Below, piece by piece: positions 1 through 7,153 of a DNA stretch of 10,171 bases. The stretch lies in assembly GCA_003118195.1 (NCBI GenBank), contig BEXV01002035.1:69387-79557 (forward strand), read 5' to 3'. The position numbers and the translations under genes are program-made. The notes beneath the pieces are model-generated. The model was not told where the DNA came from. It searched no databases and was given only the letters and a program-made list of their open reading frames with translations. Each line of letters starts with the position of its first letter. The stretch's first letter is position 1. Source of the DNA: Hemicentrotus pulcherrimus. Taxonomy: Eukaryota; Echinodermata; Echinoidea; Camarodonta; Strongylocentrotidae.

Positions 1-1130
1 CCCCCCCCCATCCCAAAAATGTTTCCGGCGCGCCTGTACACAAATCTTCGAGCTTGGTCACTAACCTCCTTCGCATAATATTCTTCAGAATGTACAGGTG
101 AATATTGTAGAAAATATGTGTTACGTTGGTTTATCACGTAAGGACAGAATACACTGTATGTTTACAAGATTTGGAGTTTTAGAAGAAGAAAAAATTATCA
201 GTGCTACAAAAATTAATAGTTCGCTTGTTCTTTTCAGTAAGGAGTCACAACAACTAACATAACATATATATTTGCCAGGCTGATATTTCCAATTTCAACT
301 TCCAAAGCGATATCCATCAAGATGAATAGATTGGGAAAAACATATTGCTCCGGTTGTCTCATTTTCGCTCGCTGGAACATTCCCAGCACAAACCAATGAC
401 CTCTACCTCCTGGACGGATCATCGCCCATTCCCATTCACTATACGTTACGTACTTAGAGGCTGTATTGTCTGACCGTTCATGAATATTCATGGTTTTGCT
501 TACCTCGGCAAAATGTTTGCTTTTACTAAATGGAAAAATGACGGTTCGGGGTTGGATGAAATGGACATAATGAACCCAGCAGAAGGGATTTATGATAACT
601 CATACTTCTTATCCTTCGTGTGCTTGACCTATAATCTTAAAATCGCTTGGCAAACTGAGTCCAAAGTTCGACTTGTTTCACACGTGTATTATAGGCAATG
701 ACGAGCTTGCAACCTATTTTGATAAAATTACGTTAGGTGAACTGTCAAAAGTCAATGAGACATGAGGGCTCCAATTAAAGAGCTAGTGATAACGTATGTC
801 GGGGTGGATGTGCTTTTAGTTTAAACAAAAAATGAATTTTAAACGATTTTGGGGGGTAAAATTCCATAGGCTAACATGCTAGGTTGCTGACTCTGACGAT
901 AGGGGGCGTTGTGAAACCGACTAAACGGAGCTATATGGAAATCCCATCAATGCCCGAGCTCCCTACTAATTAAAATATACTTACTAAGCTGATATCTACA
1001 ACACTTCCGACTGCACACCAATTACCAGTAAAGGAAAAGTGAGGTTTTAAAAAAAGTTTTATTGTTTGGTTTTATAATACAGTTTTGCTAAGGAATGCAA
1101 TTGTTTAAAACAACAAAACTTCGAAAAACC
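1..1130. other. No recognisable gene; unique-looking AT-rich DNA
   Basis: No convincing coding region is visible. Two short open frames diverge from a perfect 14-bp palindrome, catgaatattcatg (479-492). They are 85 and 73 codons long, match no family I recognise and lack supporting context. The palindrome itself supplies a start codon on both strands, so their head-to-head layout needs no biological explanation. The window opens with a run of nine C (1-9). Around 905-1020 there is a GC-richer patch (agggggcgttgtg, then cccgagctccctactaat) that could be an old repeat end, but I cannot name it. Confidence 0.6.
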
Positions 1131-1133
1131 TGT

Positions 1134-1145
1134 GGGGGGGGGGGG
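1134..1145. repeat. Poly-G homopolymer (12 G)
   Basis: Twelve consecutive G, preceded by A-rich DNA and followed by a C-rich patch (cgcccctctcg, about 1164). Homopolymers of this kind are prone to length error in sequencing and assembly, so the exact count should not be trusted. Confidence 0.85.
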
Positions 1146-1905
1146 TAGTCACTGCAAAGAACTTCGCCCCTCTCGTTCACTATGCTCCCTCGTCCCTTGA
1201 ACTGGCATACTGATCGGGCTTAAGGGCAGTTGCCTCCCTCGAGTAAAACTCAAACGTGGTTTATTCTCATTCGATACCAGTGATTTACAAATTTTGCTAA
1301 AATTACATATTCTTCCGGTAAATCATATTTTTGGATGCGTTTATTGTAAAATGACAAATTCCCAAATTCACAGTCAGGCTAAAAATATGCTTATTCAGAA
1401 GCCTACATGTCAGGGCCGCGGATCGACGGGGCTCGGAACCACTGGGCCCTTGCATTTCACCCCCCGGTTACGAAAATAAATCTCTGCTCGTGGTGCCTAC
1501 ACATGGAAGCGGGGGCGGCTGAGCGATTTCCAGAATAGGAGGGGGGAGGCAAAACGGCACATACAAATGGGAATCTTAAAACGAAAATACACAATTTTGA
1601 CATTGGTATAAACACCAGCATTATGAATACATTATTTGGGATAATTTTAATACTTGTTTCATTCGATACATCACAAATGATGTTGCTTATTAAGCATCCT
1701 ACTTTACAGTTGGATGTGGTGGTCTGAATGTTCATTTGCGAGGGGGCAAAACGAGCGAGGAAAAACATTAATATAGAGGAAAAAATCCGATCCTCATGTG
1801 GTTATAAGCACATTCTCATAACGGAAGACTATAAGTAACACAATTACTTCAGCTATATATGCGAACGAGCTTTTGTTAGTCGGTTTAAATTAAGAGCAGG
1901 TTAAA
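1146..1905. other. No recognisable gene; contains a GC-rich patch at 1410-1550
   Basis: Mostly AT-rich sequence without a supportable coding region. The GC-rich patch at about 1410-1550 includes cagggccgcggatcgacggg (1410-1429), a run of C at about 1460-1465 and gaggggggagg (about 1539-1549). It resembles the GC-rich ends of old retroposed repeats, but no boundary, poly-A tail or target duplication can be shown. An open frame on the minus strand across 1457-1768 has low-complexity, unrecognisable translation and is not called. Confidence 0.5.
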
Positions 1906-1910
1906 TGTTG

Positions 1911-2230
1911 AGAGGAAAAGGGGAGACTTATTCCAAGGGATGAGAAAAAAGGAGCACGTGTCAAATTACATATCAGAGGTGAAAATGGGGCCTCTTATCG
2001 CACCTGAAATAGGCACTGACCAGATATGAAAAGGGGCAATTATGAAAATGAAAGGGGGCACTCATAATGCAGGAAATAGGAACTTGTCGAAGGAAAAGGG
2101 GTACGTGTCAAATAAAAGGAGCACTTATCAGAGGTGGAAAGGGGAAGGAGCCCTTTAACAAAGTAATAGAGGCATATTTTGTCAAAGTAAACGGGGCATT
2201 TGTAATTTTGTAAGTACTTGAAAAGTGGGG
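1911..2230. repeat. Degenerate minisatellite of about 24-bp units (AARGGGGCACTTRTCAAA-like)
   Basis: A G-rich word (ggggcaatt, ggggcactc, ggagcacgt, ggggtacgt, ggagcactt, ggggcattt) recurs about every 20-30 bp, usually followed by an A-rich or gtcaaa/tatcagagg stretch. About a dozen units can be counted by eye. A longer subunit also repeats: gtcaaatta...tatcagaggtg at 1960-1981 and gtcaaataaaa...tatcagaggtgg at 2107-2136, which suggests duplication of a multi-unit block. The array ends in gggggaactatgccccc (2227-2243), which can fold into a G5/C5 hairpin and is followed by more C runs. I recall similar arrays ending in C-rich GCCCCCTGCCCCC in echinoderm repeats. The repetition is seen directly; the family link is memory-based. 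Confidence 0.75.
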
Positions 2231-2239
2231 GAACTATGC

Positions 2240-2540
2240 CCCCTGCCCCCAGCCCCAACCGTCCTTATACCGTCTTCTTACCGTCCCCATACCGGGTTCT
2301 GTCCGTGTGGGTATTAGCGGTGGCACACGGCAAAAGTTGTTGGCATGCCCAACATTTTTGCTGGGTTTCGCCAGTCTCTAGACCGTTTTCGCAAACACGA
2401 CGGAAGCAAGGACGACGGGAGAATTACGATCTTCCGTCCTGTTTAGAGAACGAACGCTTTAATGGCCGCTTACGGTCTTGAAAATCATGTTTGCGAAAGC
2501 GCGCTACTAAAGGCCCTCCTACCGTGTTCTACCGTCCGTG
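2240..2540. repeat. GC-rich block with ACCGTC words and an inverted repeat
   Basis: This stretch is clearly GC-richer than its surroundings. It contains recurring ccgtc words (accgtcc, taccgtc, taccgtcc, ttccgtcc, accgtccgt). It holds an imperfect 19-bp inverted repeat: 2379-2397 against 2488-2506, 16 of 19 paired, with a perfect 11-bp core tttcgcaaaca / tgtttgcgaaa. Inside it a second pair occurs, gacggaag (about 2400-2407) against cttccgtc (about 2431-2438). It starts where the minisatellite ends, so the two may be parts of one older element. The open frame across it (2218-2481) has no recognisable product and is not called as a gene. Confidence 0.5.
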
Positions 2541-2676
2541 CGAAGTTTAGCACACAGTGGAAAGCTAGGTCGTAAGTAACGTATTTACGGTATTGAAATT
2601 AAGGAAAGGTATGTCCCATTAGCAACTGCACTTTGCAAAAAGACCAGAACGTCTGCACAATTCGAGATCTTGATTT

Positions 2677-2692
2677 AAAAAAAAAAAAAAAA
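2677..2692. repeat. Poly-A run (16 A)
   Basis: Sixteen A in a row inside AT-rich DNA. It could be the tail of a retroposed copy, since GC-rich sequence lies to its left, but no flanking duplication is visible and a plain homopolymer is equally likely. Confidence 0.8.
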
Positions 2693-2830
2693 TCTTAAAT
2701 TATAGTATATTTTGTTCTCGTTTTTTTAATTTTTGGTTAGTCTACCCCGGAAAGGAAACGATCCAACCGAAAGACATCGCTTATTCTTGAATTGTATTAG
2801 AGGGCCCTTAGCTGCGCATGTGCAGGCCGA

Positions 2831-3046
2831 GAAGTCTCCCTCTCTCTCTCTCTCTCTTATTTTCCTTTCCACTCCTTTTTCCTATTGTTTCATTTGTTTG
2901 TACCCTTCTTCCTTGAAAAGCCTATTCTCTCCCTTTTTCCCTTTAGCTCGCTCTCTCTTTCTTTTTTGTTTTCTCTCTCTCCCTCCTCTTTCCAGTTCTT
3001 TGACCTTTTCTCTTTTCTTCCTGGCTATTATATTCTCTTCCATTTT
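2831..3046. repeat. Pyrimidine-rich tract with a (TC)n microsatellite
   Basis: The plus strand is almost entirely C and T over about 200 bp, with a clean (TC)8 core at 2841-2856. It ends where the first copy of the central repeat family begins (ttcttttgttaaac). Both strands stay open for 71-118 codons here, but the translations are low complexity (S/F/L-rich on one strand, K/R/E-rich on the other) and follow from base composition alone. Confidence 0.8.
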
Positions 3047-3281
3047 TCTTTTGTTAAACACTAATTGGCATGCACAAATGGTTGCCTGATCAAACACAGA
3101 GCCACAGATTATTCAAAAGAGTGACGTACACAGATCAGCTCATAGCAATCATTTGTTTGAGATGACCGAGTATCAAGACGAATGCTGTTTCATCGATGAC
3201 ATTCGGTGTAGAATTCCTAATCATTATACAACAACCTATATATGTTATGCAGGTGAAGGAGAGGTATATTGGTGAAGGTTC
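3047..3281 (+). repeat. Central repeat family, copy A (3' part of the body only)
   Basis: This matches the last part of copy B (about 5143-5366) almost in register. Shared landmarks are ttcttttgttaaac, ttggcatgca, cagagc-ccac, gtgac-tac-cag, tagaattcct, attatacaacaacctat and atgcaggtgaaggagaggta. Similarity by eye is around 80 per cent or better. The 5' half of the body is missing; the copy starts at the edge of the pyrimidine tract, so it is 5' truncated. On its right it runs into a TTAA-bounded insert and then a GAGACC module. No coding function is evident. Confidence 0.8.
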
Positions 3282-3458
3282 TTAAAGTTAAAGTCTTTGT
3301 GCCTTTCATTGGTCCATAGTTTTTCATACGTTTTCAAAAAAGTCATAACATTTTGTATTAGTTATCCGATTTTGCTCAACTTTTTTTTAGATTGTTTTTT
3401 TCTGATTATTCTGCTTCTATTGAAAGTAAGTTATTTTTGTAGTGGACTTGTCCTTTAA
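3282..3458 (+). mobile_element. TTAA-bounded non-autonomous element, first copy
   Basis: A segment of 169 bp (3286-3454) is bracketed by TTAA at 3282-3285 and 3455-3458. Its outer ends, including TTAA, are weakly inverted: cttaaagttaaagtc on the left against cttaaaggacaagtc read back from the right, 12 of 15 matching. The interior includes gttatccgattttgctc and tgcttctattgaaagtaa, which recur in the second copy at 5713-5886. The right end, read on the minus strand, is TTAAAGGACAAGTCCAC, which I recall as the start of a very abundant sea urchin repeat. TTAA duplications are typical of piggyBac-type transposons, but there is no transposase here and the class is inferred. Confidence 0.6.
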
Positions 3459-3460
3459 GA

Positions 3461-3576
3461 CGAGACCAGCGATCTCGGTCTCACGGGCCTTCTGAAGTGT
3501 TATCAGAGGGTACGTTCAAGAGACCAACTAATAGTCCAAGGTATCACCTATTTTGGTCTCATTTGCCTTTTGAAGA
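3461..3576 (+). repeat. GAGACC/GGTCTC module, group 1
   Basis: GAGACC at 3462-3467 and GGTCTC at 3477-3482 are separated by exactly nine bases. After that come acgggccttctgaagtgtta, tcagagggt, a second GAGACC (3520-3525) and a second GGTCTC (3555-3560) with tttgccttttgaaga. The two halves are related, so this is a short tandem duplication. The same wording recurs at 4365, 5894, 6475, 6568 and 7154. Confidence 0.8.
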
Positions 3577-3989
3577 GATAGGATAGATAAAATAAGATTT
3601 TATTCGTCTTTCTTTCAAATGACATACAGAGCATAACATTGGATCATAACACATTTTAGTGCAAAATAAATTATGGCAATGATAAAAACAAAGTTAACTA
3701 AAAGAAAGACGAGGACACTCTGGTAAATGCAGAGCTTGTAATTATTAGGGTCCCCTCTGAGCCGGATAAAACATGATGAATAGATATGTGTGACTCCCTC
3801 AGAATACAATAGGGAAAAGGGGGTATAACAAAACAAGAAGTGTACACACACAACAACAACAACAAAACGAGAGACGAGACTAGACAAGACGGGAGAAAAG
3901 AGAAAATATGAGAAATAATAGAAGACCACAGCACATGGACAAATGGCATAGCACACAACGGGCACAATACAACAGGGGGAGGGAACAAG
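3577..3989. other. No gene; AT-rich and purine-rich linker
   Basis: A perfect 12-bp inverted repeat is present: tcgtctttcttt (3604-3615) and aaagaaagacga (3701-3712), 85 bp apart. Further right is an (AAC)-type run (3850-3864) and then a purine-rich stretch up to the SINE. The minus strand stays open across 3615-4184, but its first third is the reverse complement of the SINE and the rest is low complexity, so no gene is called. Confidence 0.6.
3604..3712. repeat. 12-bp perfect inverted repeat
   Basis: tcgtctttcttt at 3604-3615 pairs with aaagaaagacga at 3701-3712. With 85 bp between the arms it could be a short inverted-repeat element of about 110 bp or a chance pairing in a region of skewed composition. 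No flanking duplication is visible. Confidence 0.5.
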
Positions 3990-4227
3990 AGGTTGACAAT
4001 CCCGCCGCTGCACTAATGTCCTTTGGCAAGACATTGATCTACATTTGCCACACTCCACCCAGGTGAAGTAAATGGGTACCTGGTAGGAATTTATTCCATG
4101 AAACGCAGCGCGCGTAACAGCTGCACTGCTAAAGCCAGGGTAATTATGCTGCATAATTGTAGAGCGCTTAGAGACTTCTGACAAAATAAGTGTTAGGCGC
4201 TATATAAGCACTGTAATTATTAATATT
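3990..4227 (+). mobile_element. tRNA-derived SINE, copy 1 (5' truncated or degraded head)
   Basis: SINEs are short retroposons copied by LINE enzymes and started from an internal RNA polymerase III promoter. The left end, ggttgacaatcccgccgctg, is a damaged T-arm / box B region. It is followed by tcctttggcaagac, acccaggtgaagtaaatggg and tacctggtaggaatttattc, and then a tail with ggcgctatataagcactg and an ATT-rich end. The second SINE at 7703 shares the order cgc...tcctt-ggcaaga...acccaggtg-a--aatgg-tacc. A 17-bp near-palindrome, aattatgctgcataatt, lies at 4142-4158. The D-arm / box A region is not recognisable, so the copy is probably inactive. The core and tail match SINE sequences I recall from marine invertebrates; no family name is claimed. 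Confidence 0.75.
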
Positions 4228-4364
4228 CAGTTAGACACATATTAATATCAAGAAGAAAATTTACATTCATAGTAATACATAATATATCTTGGCACCATAA
4301 TAACTACAAAAATGAACTACTCTATGAGTCAGAGTTATTAGGTGGTTCACGAAACTAATCGTCC
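4228..4364. other. Short AT-rich linker, nothing recognised
   Basis: Plain AT-rich sequence between the SINE and the next GAGACC module. It contains no repeat copy or open frame that I can support. Confidence 0.5.
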
Positions 4365-4460
4365 ACGAGACCAGCAATGTTTGTCTCACGGGCCGGCCAT
4401 TTACGGTCTCGCTGGTCTTTTAAAGTGTAATCACAGGGTTGCAAGACCGATAACGTTGTT
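4365..4460 (+). repeat. GAGACC/GGTCTC module, group 2
   Basis: GAGACC (4367-4372), then nine bases, then tgtctc (4382-4387, one change from GGTCTC), acgggcc, ccatttacggtctc (4397-4410), a ggtcttttaaagtg variant, taatcacagggttg and aagaccgata (4443-4452). The last part, from ccatttacggtctc on, matches 6646-6710 and 7171-7222 and always leads into gttgttaa and the body of the family. Confidence 0.8.
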
Positions 4461-4848
4461 AAAGATAAAGACCAGTTATGGTTTTGTGCTTGCATTGTGA
4501 AAGAAACGTTGTGGAATCGATCATAAAAGGTTGATCATCTAGCATATACGTATTGGTATGTACTGCAAGGTTCTAGAATCATCAACATGATAAGAAATTT
4601 GGCCCAGTCTTGGTAGAGTTACAAGCACTGTACACAGAAAGATGTATATGAACTAGCGACACGTGCGCAATATCTATTAGGTACAAATAGATATAATATG
4701 TTACCAAATATATCAATTAGTAGGCGGTTTCTCGGCAAAATTTGTATCATTACGTATCATTCAAAACATATTCTTTCACATTGTTGGTAATAAGAGCTTC
4801 TATTTCATTTTCAGAGAGGGGGCGTCTCCAAAACTGGTCTTTACCTTT
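4461..4848. mobile_element. 388-bp MITE-like element with 21-bp terminal inverted repeats
   Basis: The two ends are inverted copies: aaagataaagaccagttatg plus g at 4461-4481, and ccaaaactggtctttacctt plus t at 4828-4848, pairing 19 of 21. The similarity stops sharply both inward and outward. Copies C (about 6706) and D (about 7220) of the surrounding family run from gttgttaa straight into the equivalent of 4849 onward without this segment, so they represent the empty site. There is no open frame of note, so this would be a non-autonomous DNA transposon (MITE) moved by a transposase encoded elsewhere. No clear target duplication can be fixed. TTAA occurs on both sides (4459-4462, 4855-4858), but D shows that both were there before insertion. 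The class is unassigned. Confidence 0.75.
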
Positions 4849-5368
4849 GATGTGTTAATTTTCGGTTTCTGCAATCTCTTTTGTCGCGGTTTATGTCACT
4901 TTATCGGGCCCAATCGGTGCTGATCTCGAAAGAGAAAGACACGGTATGATTTGGTCTAATGAGGCAGAACTATAAAAGCCACCTGCCATCCGCGAAGGAC
5001 GTGGGAATGATCGAAGTACGAGCAGTAGTCATGAACATAAAACAAATATATGCTATTCAGGTTCTTGTTTCCAATAGAAAACTTGAGTTCAATAATTTTC
5101 TATTTTGGGCAAGCTATTTCAAACAGGTGTATGAGCAGTTTCTTTTGTTAAACTATATTTGGCATGCATAAAATGTTGCTTGGTCTGACAGAGCTCCACC
5201 AATACATTCACAGGAGTGACATACGCAGAGTAGCTCAAAGAAATCACCTATTTGAGATAACCGAGTAACAATTAAGATGGATGCTTCTCGCATCGATTAC
5301 TCTCGGTGTAGAATTCCTAGTCATTATACAACAACCTATCCATGTTATGCAGGTGAAGGAGAGGTATA
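4849..5368 (+). repeat. Central repeat family, copy B (full body)
   Basis: This is the most complete body copy. In order it has gtgttaattttcggtttct, a tcgcggtttatgtca stretch, ggcagaactat, ccatccgcgaaggacgtggg, ctattcaggttcttgtttcc, aatagaaaacttgagttcaa, ttcttttgttaaac, gacagagctccaccaat, agctcaaagaaatcacct, ccgagtaaca, gatggatgcttctcgcatcg, tagaattcctagtcattata and atgcaggtgaaggagaggta. Copies C and D repeat this order with substitutions and small indels; A has only the last part. An open frame runs through part of it (4959-5171), but the matching frames in C and D are broken at different places. It is therefore a repeat body, not a shown gene. It is interrupted by two inserts (4461-4848 and 5369-5683). 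Confidence 0.8.
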
Positions 5369-5683
5369 GCGAGTTCGTAATTAGGATTTGTGCATATGCA
5401 GATAAAGGACATTCGTTCTCAAATTGTAAAACCATTGCGAGGAATACTCGTATCGTGCTCATGAAAGGTTCATAATAAGTATTCATTTATGTACCAACTG
5501 TACATTTATATGATACGCAGGTGGAAGTATTCTTCTCATGAGGGCAAACAAAAGATATCCATGAAGCGCCTCCATCACTTCGACAGTGATTATTCTAGAA
5601 TACAGAAGTGGGACGTATCAATATTGTAAAAGATCTGTGGATATTTGGGGGTCGTGCGTTCCGAAGCTATTAACGAACTGGCT
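5369..5683. mobile_element. About 315-bp insert with short inverted ends and a TA (or TAT) duplication
   Basis: Copies A and D both read gaggtatattggt without interruption, whereas B reads gaggtata, then this segment, then tattggt. That fits a TA duplication (5367-5368 and 5684-5685). The ends are inverted: agcgagttcg at 5368-5377 and cgaactggct at 5674-5683, 9 of 10 paired, with taat / atta continuing inward after a one-base slip. If the symmetric ends are taken strictly, the duplication would be TAT. A TA target is typical of Tc1/mariner-type elements, but no transposase is present and the class is inferred. The interior has a small hairpin, atcacttcgacagtgat, near 5575-5591. Confidence 0.6.
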
Positions 5684-5890
5684 TATTGGTGAAGGTTCTT
5701 AAAGGTTCTTAAGTTGAAGTCTTGAGCTTTTCATTGTTTCATAGTTTTACATACTGTTTCAAAAATGCATGACTTTTTTTTTTTTTATCGGTTATCCGAT
5801 TTTGCTCCAACTTTGTTTTATTTGTTTGTCTGATCGATTACTCTGCTTCTATTGAAAGTAACTCAATTTTGCAGTGGACTCGTCCTTTAT
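5684..5890 (+). mobile_element. End of copy B plus second TTAA-bounded element
   Basis: After the insert, copy B resumes as tattggtgaaggttcttaaa, with a short duplication of aaggttctt, and then enters the same element seen at 3286-3454. The element here is about 5713-5886. The left TTAA (5709-5712) is intact; the right one has become TTAT (5887-5890). Shared interior words are tatccgattttgctc, actctgcttctattgaaagt and agtggact-gtccttta. A 13-T run lies at 5774-5786. Both copies sit at the same position of the family, so the element was probably carried along when the composite unit duplicated and not inserted twice. Confidence 0.65.
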
Positions 5891-5892
5891 GA

Positions 5893-5929
5893 CGAGACCA
5901 GCGATCTCGGTCCCACGGGCCTTCTGAAG
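5893..5929 (+). repeat. GAGACC/GGTCTC module, group 3 (short)
   Basis: GAGACC (5894-5899), nine bases identical to those in group 1 (agcgatctc), then ggtccc (5909-5914, one change from GGTCTC) and acgggccttctgaagtg. Similarity to group 1 stops after gaagtg, where unrelated sequence begins. It resumes in the module at 6468, so the 540 bp between may be an insertion or a rearrangement. Confidence 0.8.
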
Positions 5930-6467
5930 TGTACACAGTGCCACAGTGTTCAACATTGTGCCAAGCTTATTTTAGGATTGGTTCAAGTGCGAGTATTTAA
6001 AATCTGTACCAAAAGTTTGATCCACTTTAACTTCTCATTCGTATATTGTATGAACAAAAAATTGTACATGAAGCTTAGTTTTAAGAAATGTAACCCTCTT
6101 TCCACTGACATGAATATGTTTTCATGAACTTGTAGTTTAGCTAATGTTAACTAGCATTATCATTGAGTTGTCTGAATCTGCCCGCACAACTCCATTTTGC
6201 TGCAAAACCATTTTCTCCTACAACATCTGGATCTAAGTACCTAACAGTCTGAGGCTGAGGAGCCATTATCCAAACTGACAAATTGAATGATAAAATGTTG
6301 CAACTTTCTCAGACAAATCCAATGTAGTATAAGTGAAGCACACGAAGTCGAAATAACAATAAACGCTATACACAAATACAACAAGGATGTGTGCGTGCAA
6401 GACTGCGCATCACTCAGTGAGCGTGGCACGGAATTCACGGAAAAGTGTTTTTGGCACGCTATGAGGG
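5930..6467. other. No recognisable gene; sequence between two module copies
   Basis: No repeat copy or known domain is recognised. Open frames on both strands (5852-6127, 6287-6547 plus; 6241-6522 minus) are short, overlap one another and run into the module repeats at their ends, so none is called. The right edge carries ttttggcacgct and the left edge cagtgccacag, giving only a 6-bp inverted match, too little to define an element. Confidence 0.5.
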
Positions 6468-6550
6468 GGAGATCGGTCTCACGCGCCAATACTGAATTGT
6501 CATCAGAGGGTTCAGTTATCACCTATACAGTCTCATCTGCCTTCTGAAAA
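6468..6550 (+). repeat. GAGACC/GGTCTC module, group 4 (degraded)
   Basis: cggtctcacgcgcc (GGTCTC at 6475-6480), tcatcagagggt, ttatcacctat, agtctcatctgccttctgaa. This follows the order of group 1 at 3475-3576 closely but lacks the internal GAGACC block, so it is a diverged, internally deleted copy. Confidence 0.7.
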
Positions 6551-6564
6551 CATGTTATAGCATT

Positions 6565-6705
6565 CGCGAGATCAGCAGTGTTGGTCTCACGGGCCTTCTG
6601 AAGTATTATCAAAGGTTTGGGGAGACCGATAGCCCACGAGACCTGCCATTTACGGTCTCATTGAACTTTTGAAGTGTAATCACAGGGTTGCGAGACCGAA
6701 AAGTT
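6565..6705 (+). repeat. GAGACC/GGTCTC module, group 5 (double unit)
   Basis: gagatc (6568-6573), nine bases, GGTCTC (6583-6588), acgggccttctgaagtatta and gagaccgata (6622-6631). Then follow cccac, GAGACC (6638-6643), ten bases, GGTCTC (6654-6659), an aacttttgaagtgtaatcac stretch, agggttgcgagaccg (GAGACC at 6692-6697) and aaaagttgttaa. This is the clearest view of two tandem units of about 65-70 bp side by side. It leads directly into body copy C. Confidence 0.8.
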
Positions 6706-7149
6706 GTTAATGTAATCATTTTCAGTTTCTACAATCATTTTATCGCGATTTATGTCAATATATCGAAATCAATCGATGCCGTCCTGGAAAGAGAAAGGCA
6801 TGATAGGATTAGGTCTACTGAGGCAGAACTATTAGCGACCTACCATCCGCGAAAGACGTGGGAATTATTAAAATATGAGCAGTATTCAAGAAAATAAAAG
6901 AAATGCATGCTATTCTGGTTCTTATTCTCAATAGAAAACTTGAATTCAGTGATTTTCTATTTTGGGCCACCTATTTCAAACAGTTGTAAGCAGTTCCTAT
7001 TGTTAAACGGTATTTGGATGCATAAACTGTTGCTTGGGCATACAGAGCTCCACCAATCATTCAAAAGAGTGACGCACTTAGATCAGCTCAAAGAAATCAC
7101 CTTTATGAGATGCCCGAGTAACGAGATGGATGATGTTTGCATCGAGATA
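6706..7149 (+). repeat. Central repeat family, copy C (3' truncated body)
   Basis: It matches copy B from tgtaatcattttcagtttct onward: ggcagaactat, ccatccgcgaaagacgtggg, atgctattctggttcttatt, tagaaaacttgaattcagtg, attgttaaac, agagctccaccaat, agctcaaagaaatcacct, ccgagtaac, gatggatgatgtttgcatcg. It then jumps into module group 6 where B continues with tcggtgtagaattcct, so about 80 bp of the 3' body is missing. It lacks the 388-bp insert of B and so gives its empty site. The plus-strand frames over it (6688-6897, 6907-7227) are not conserved in B or D. Confidence 0.8.
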
Positions 7150-7153
7150 GCCC

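Noticed and set aside
234..701. Two divergent open frames from a shared palindrome, looking like a head-to-head gene pair
   Set aside because: The palindrome catgaatattcatg gives a start codon on both strands automatically. Neither product is recognisable and no promoter or splice evidence is visible.
960..1000. A splice donor on the minus strand (taagtatatttt) suggesting an exon
   Set aside because: No flanking open frame with recognisable product and no matching acceptor was found; the word alone is too common.
2733..3097. Open frames on both strands over the pyrimidine-rich tract
   Set aside because: A CT-biased sequence lacks stops by composition. The products are repetitive S/F/L or K/R/E strings.
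3615..4184. 189-codon open frame on the minus strand, the longest in the window
   Set aside because: Its first third is the reverse complement of the SINE at 3990-4227, and the rest is low-complexity hydrophobic translation of purine-rich DNA. No domain is recognised.
4459..4858. TTAA as the target duplication of the 388-bp element
   Set aside because: Copy D has both TTAA words a few bases apart without the insert, so they are ancestral and not produced by the insertion.
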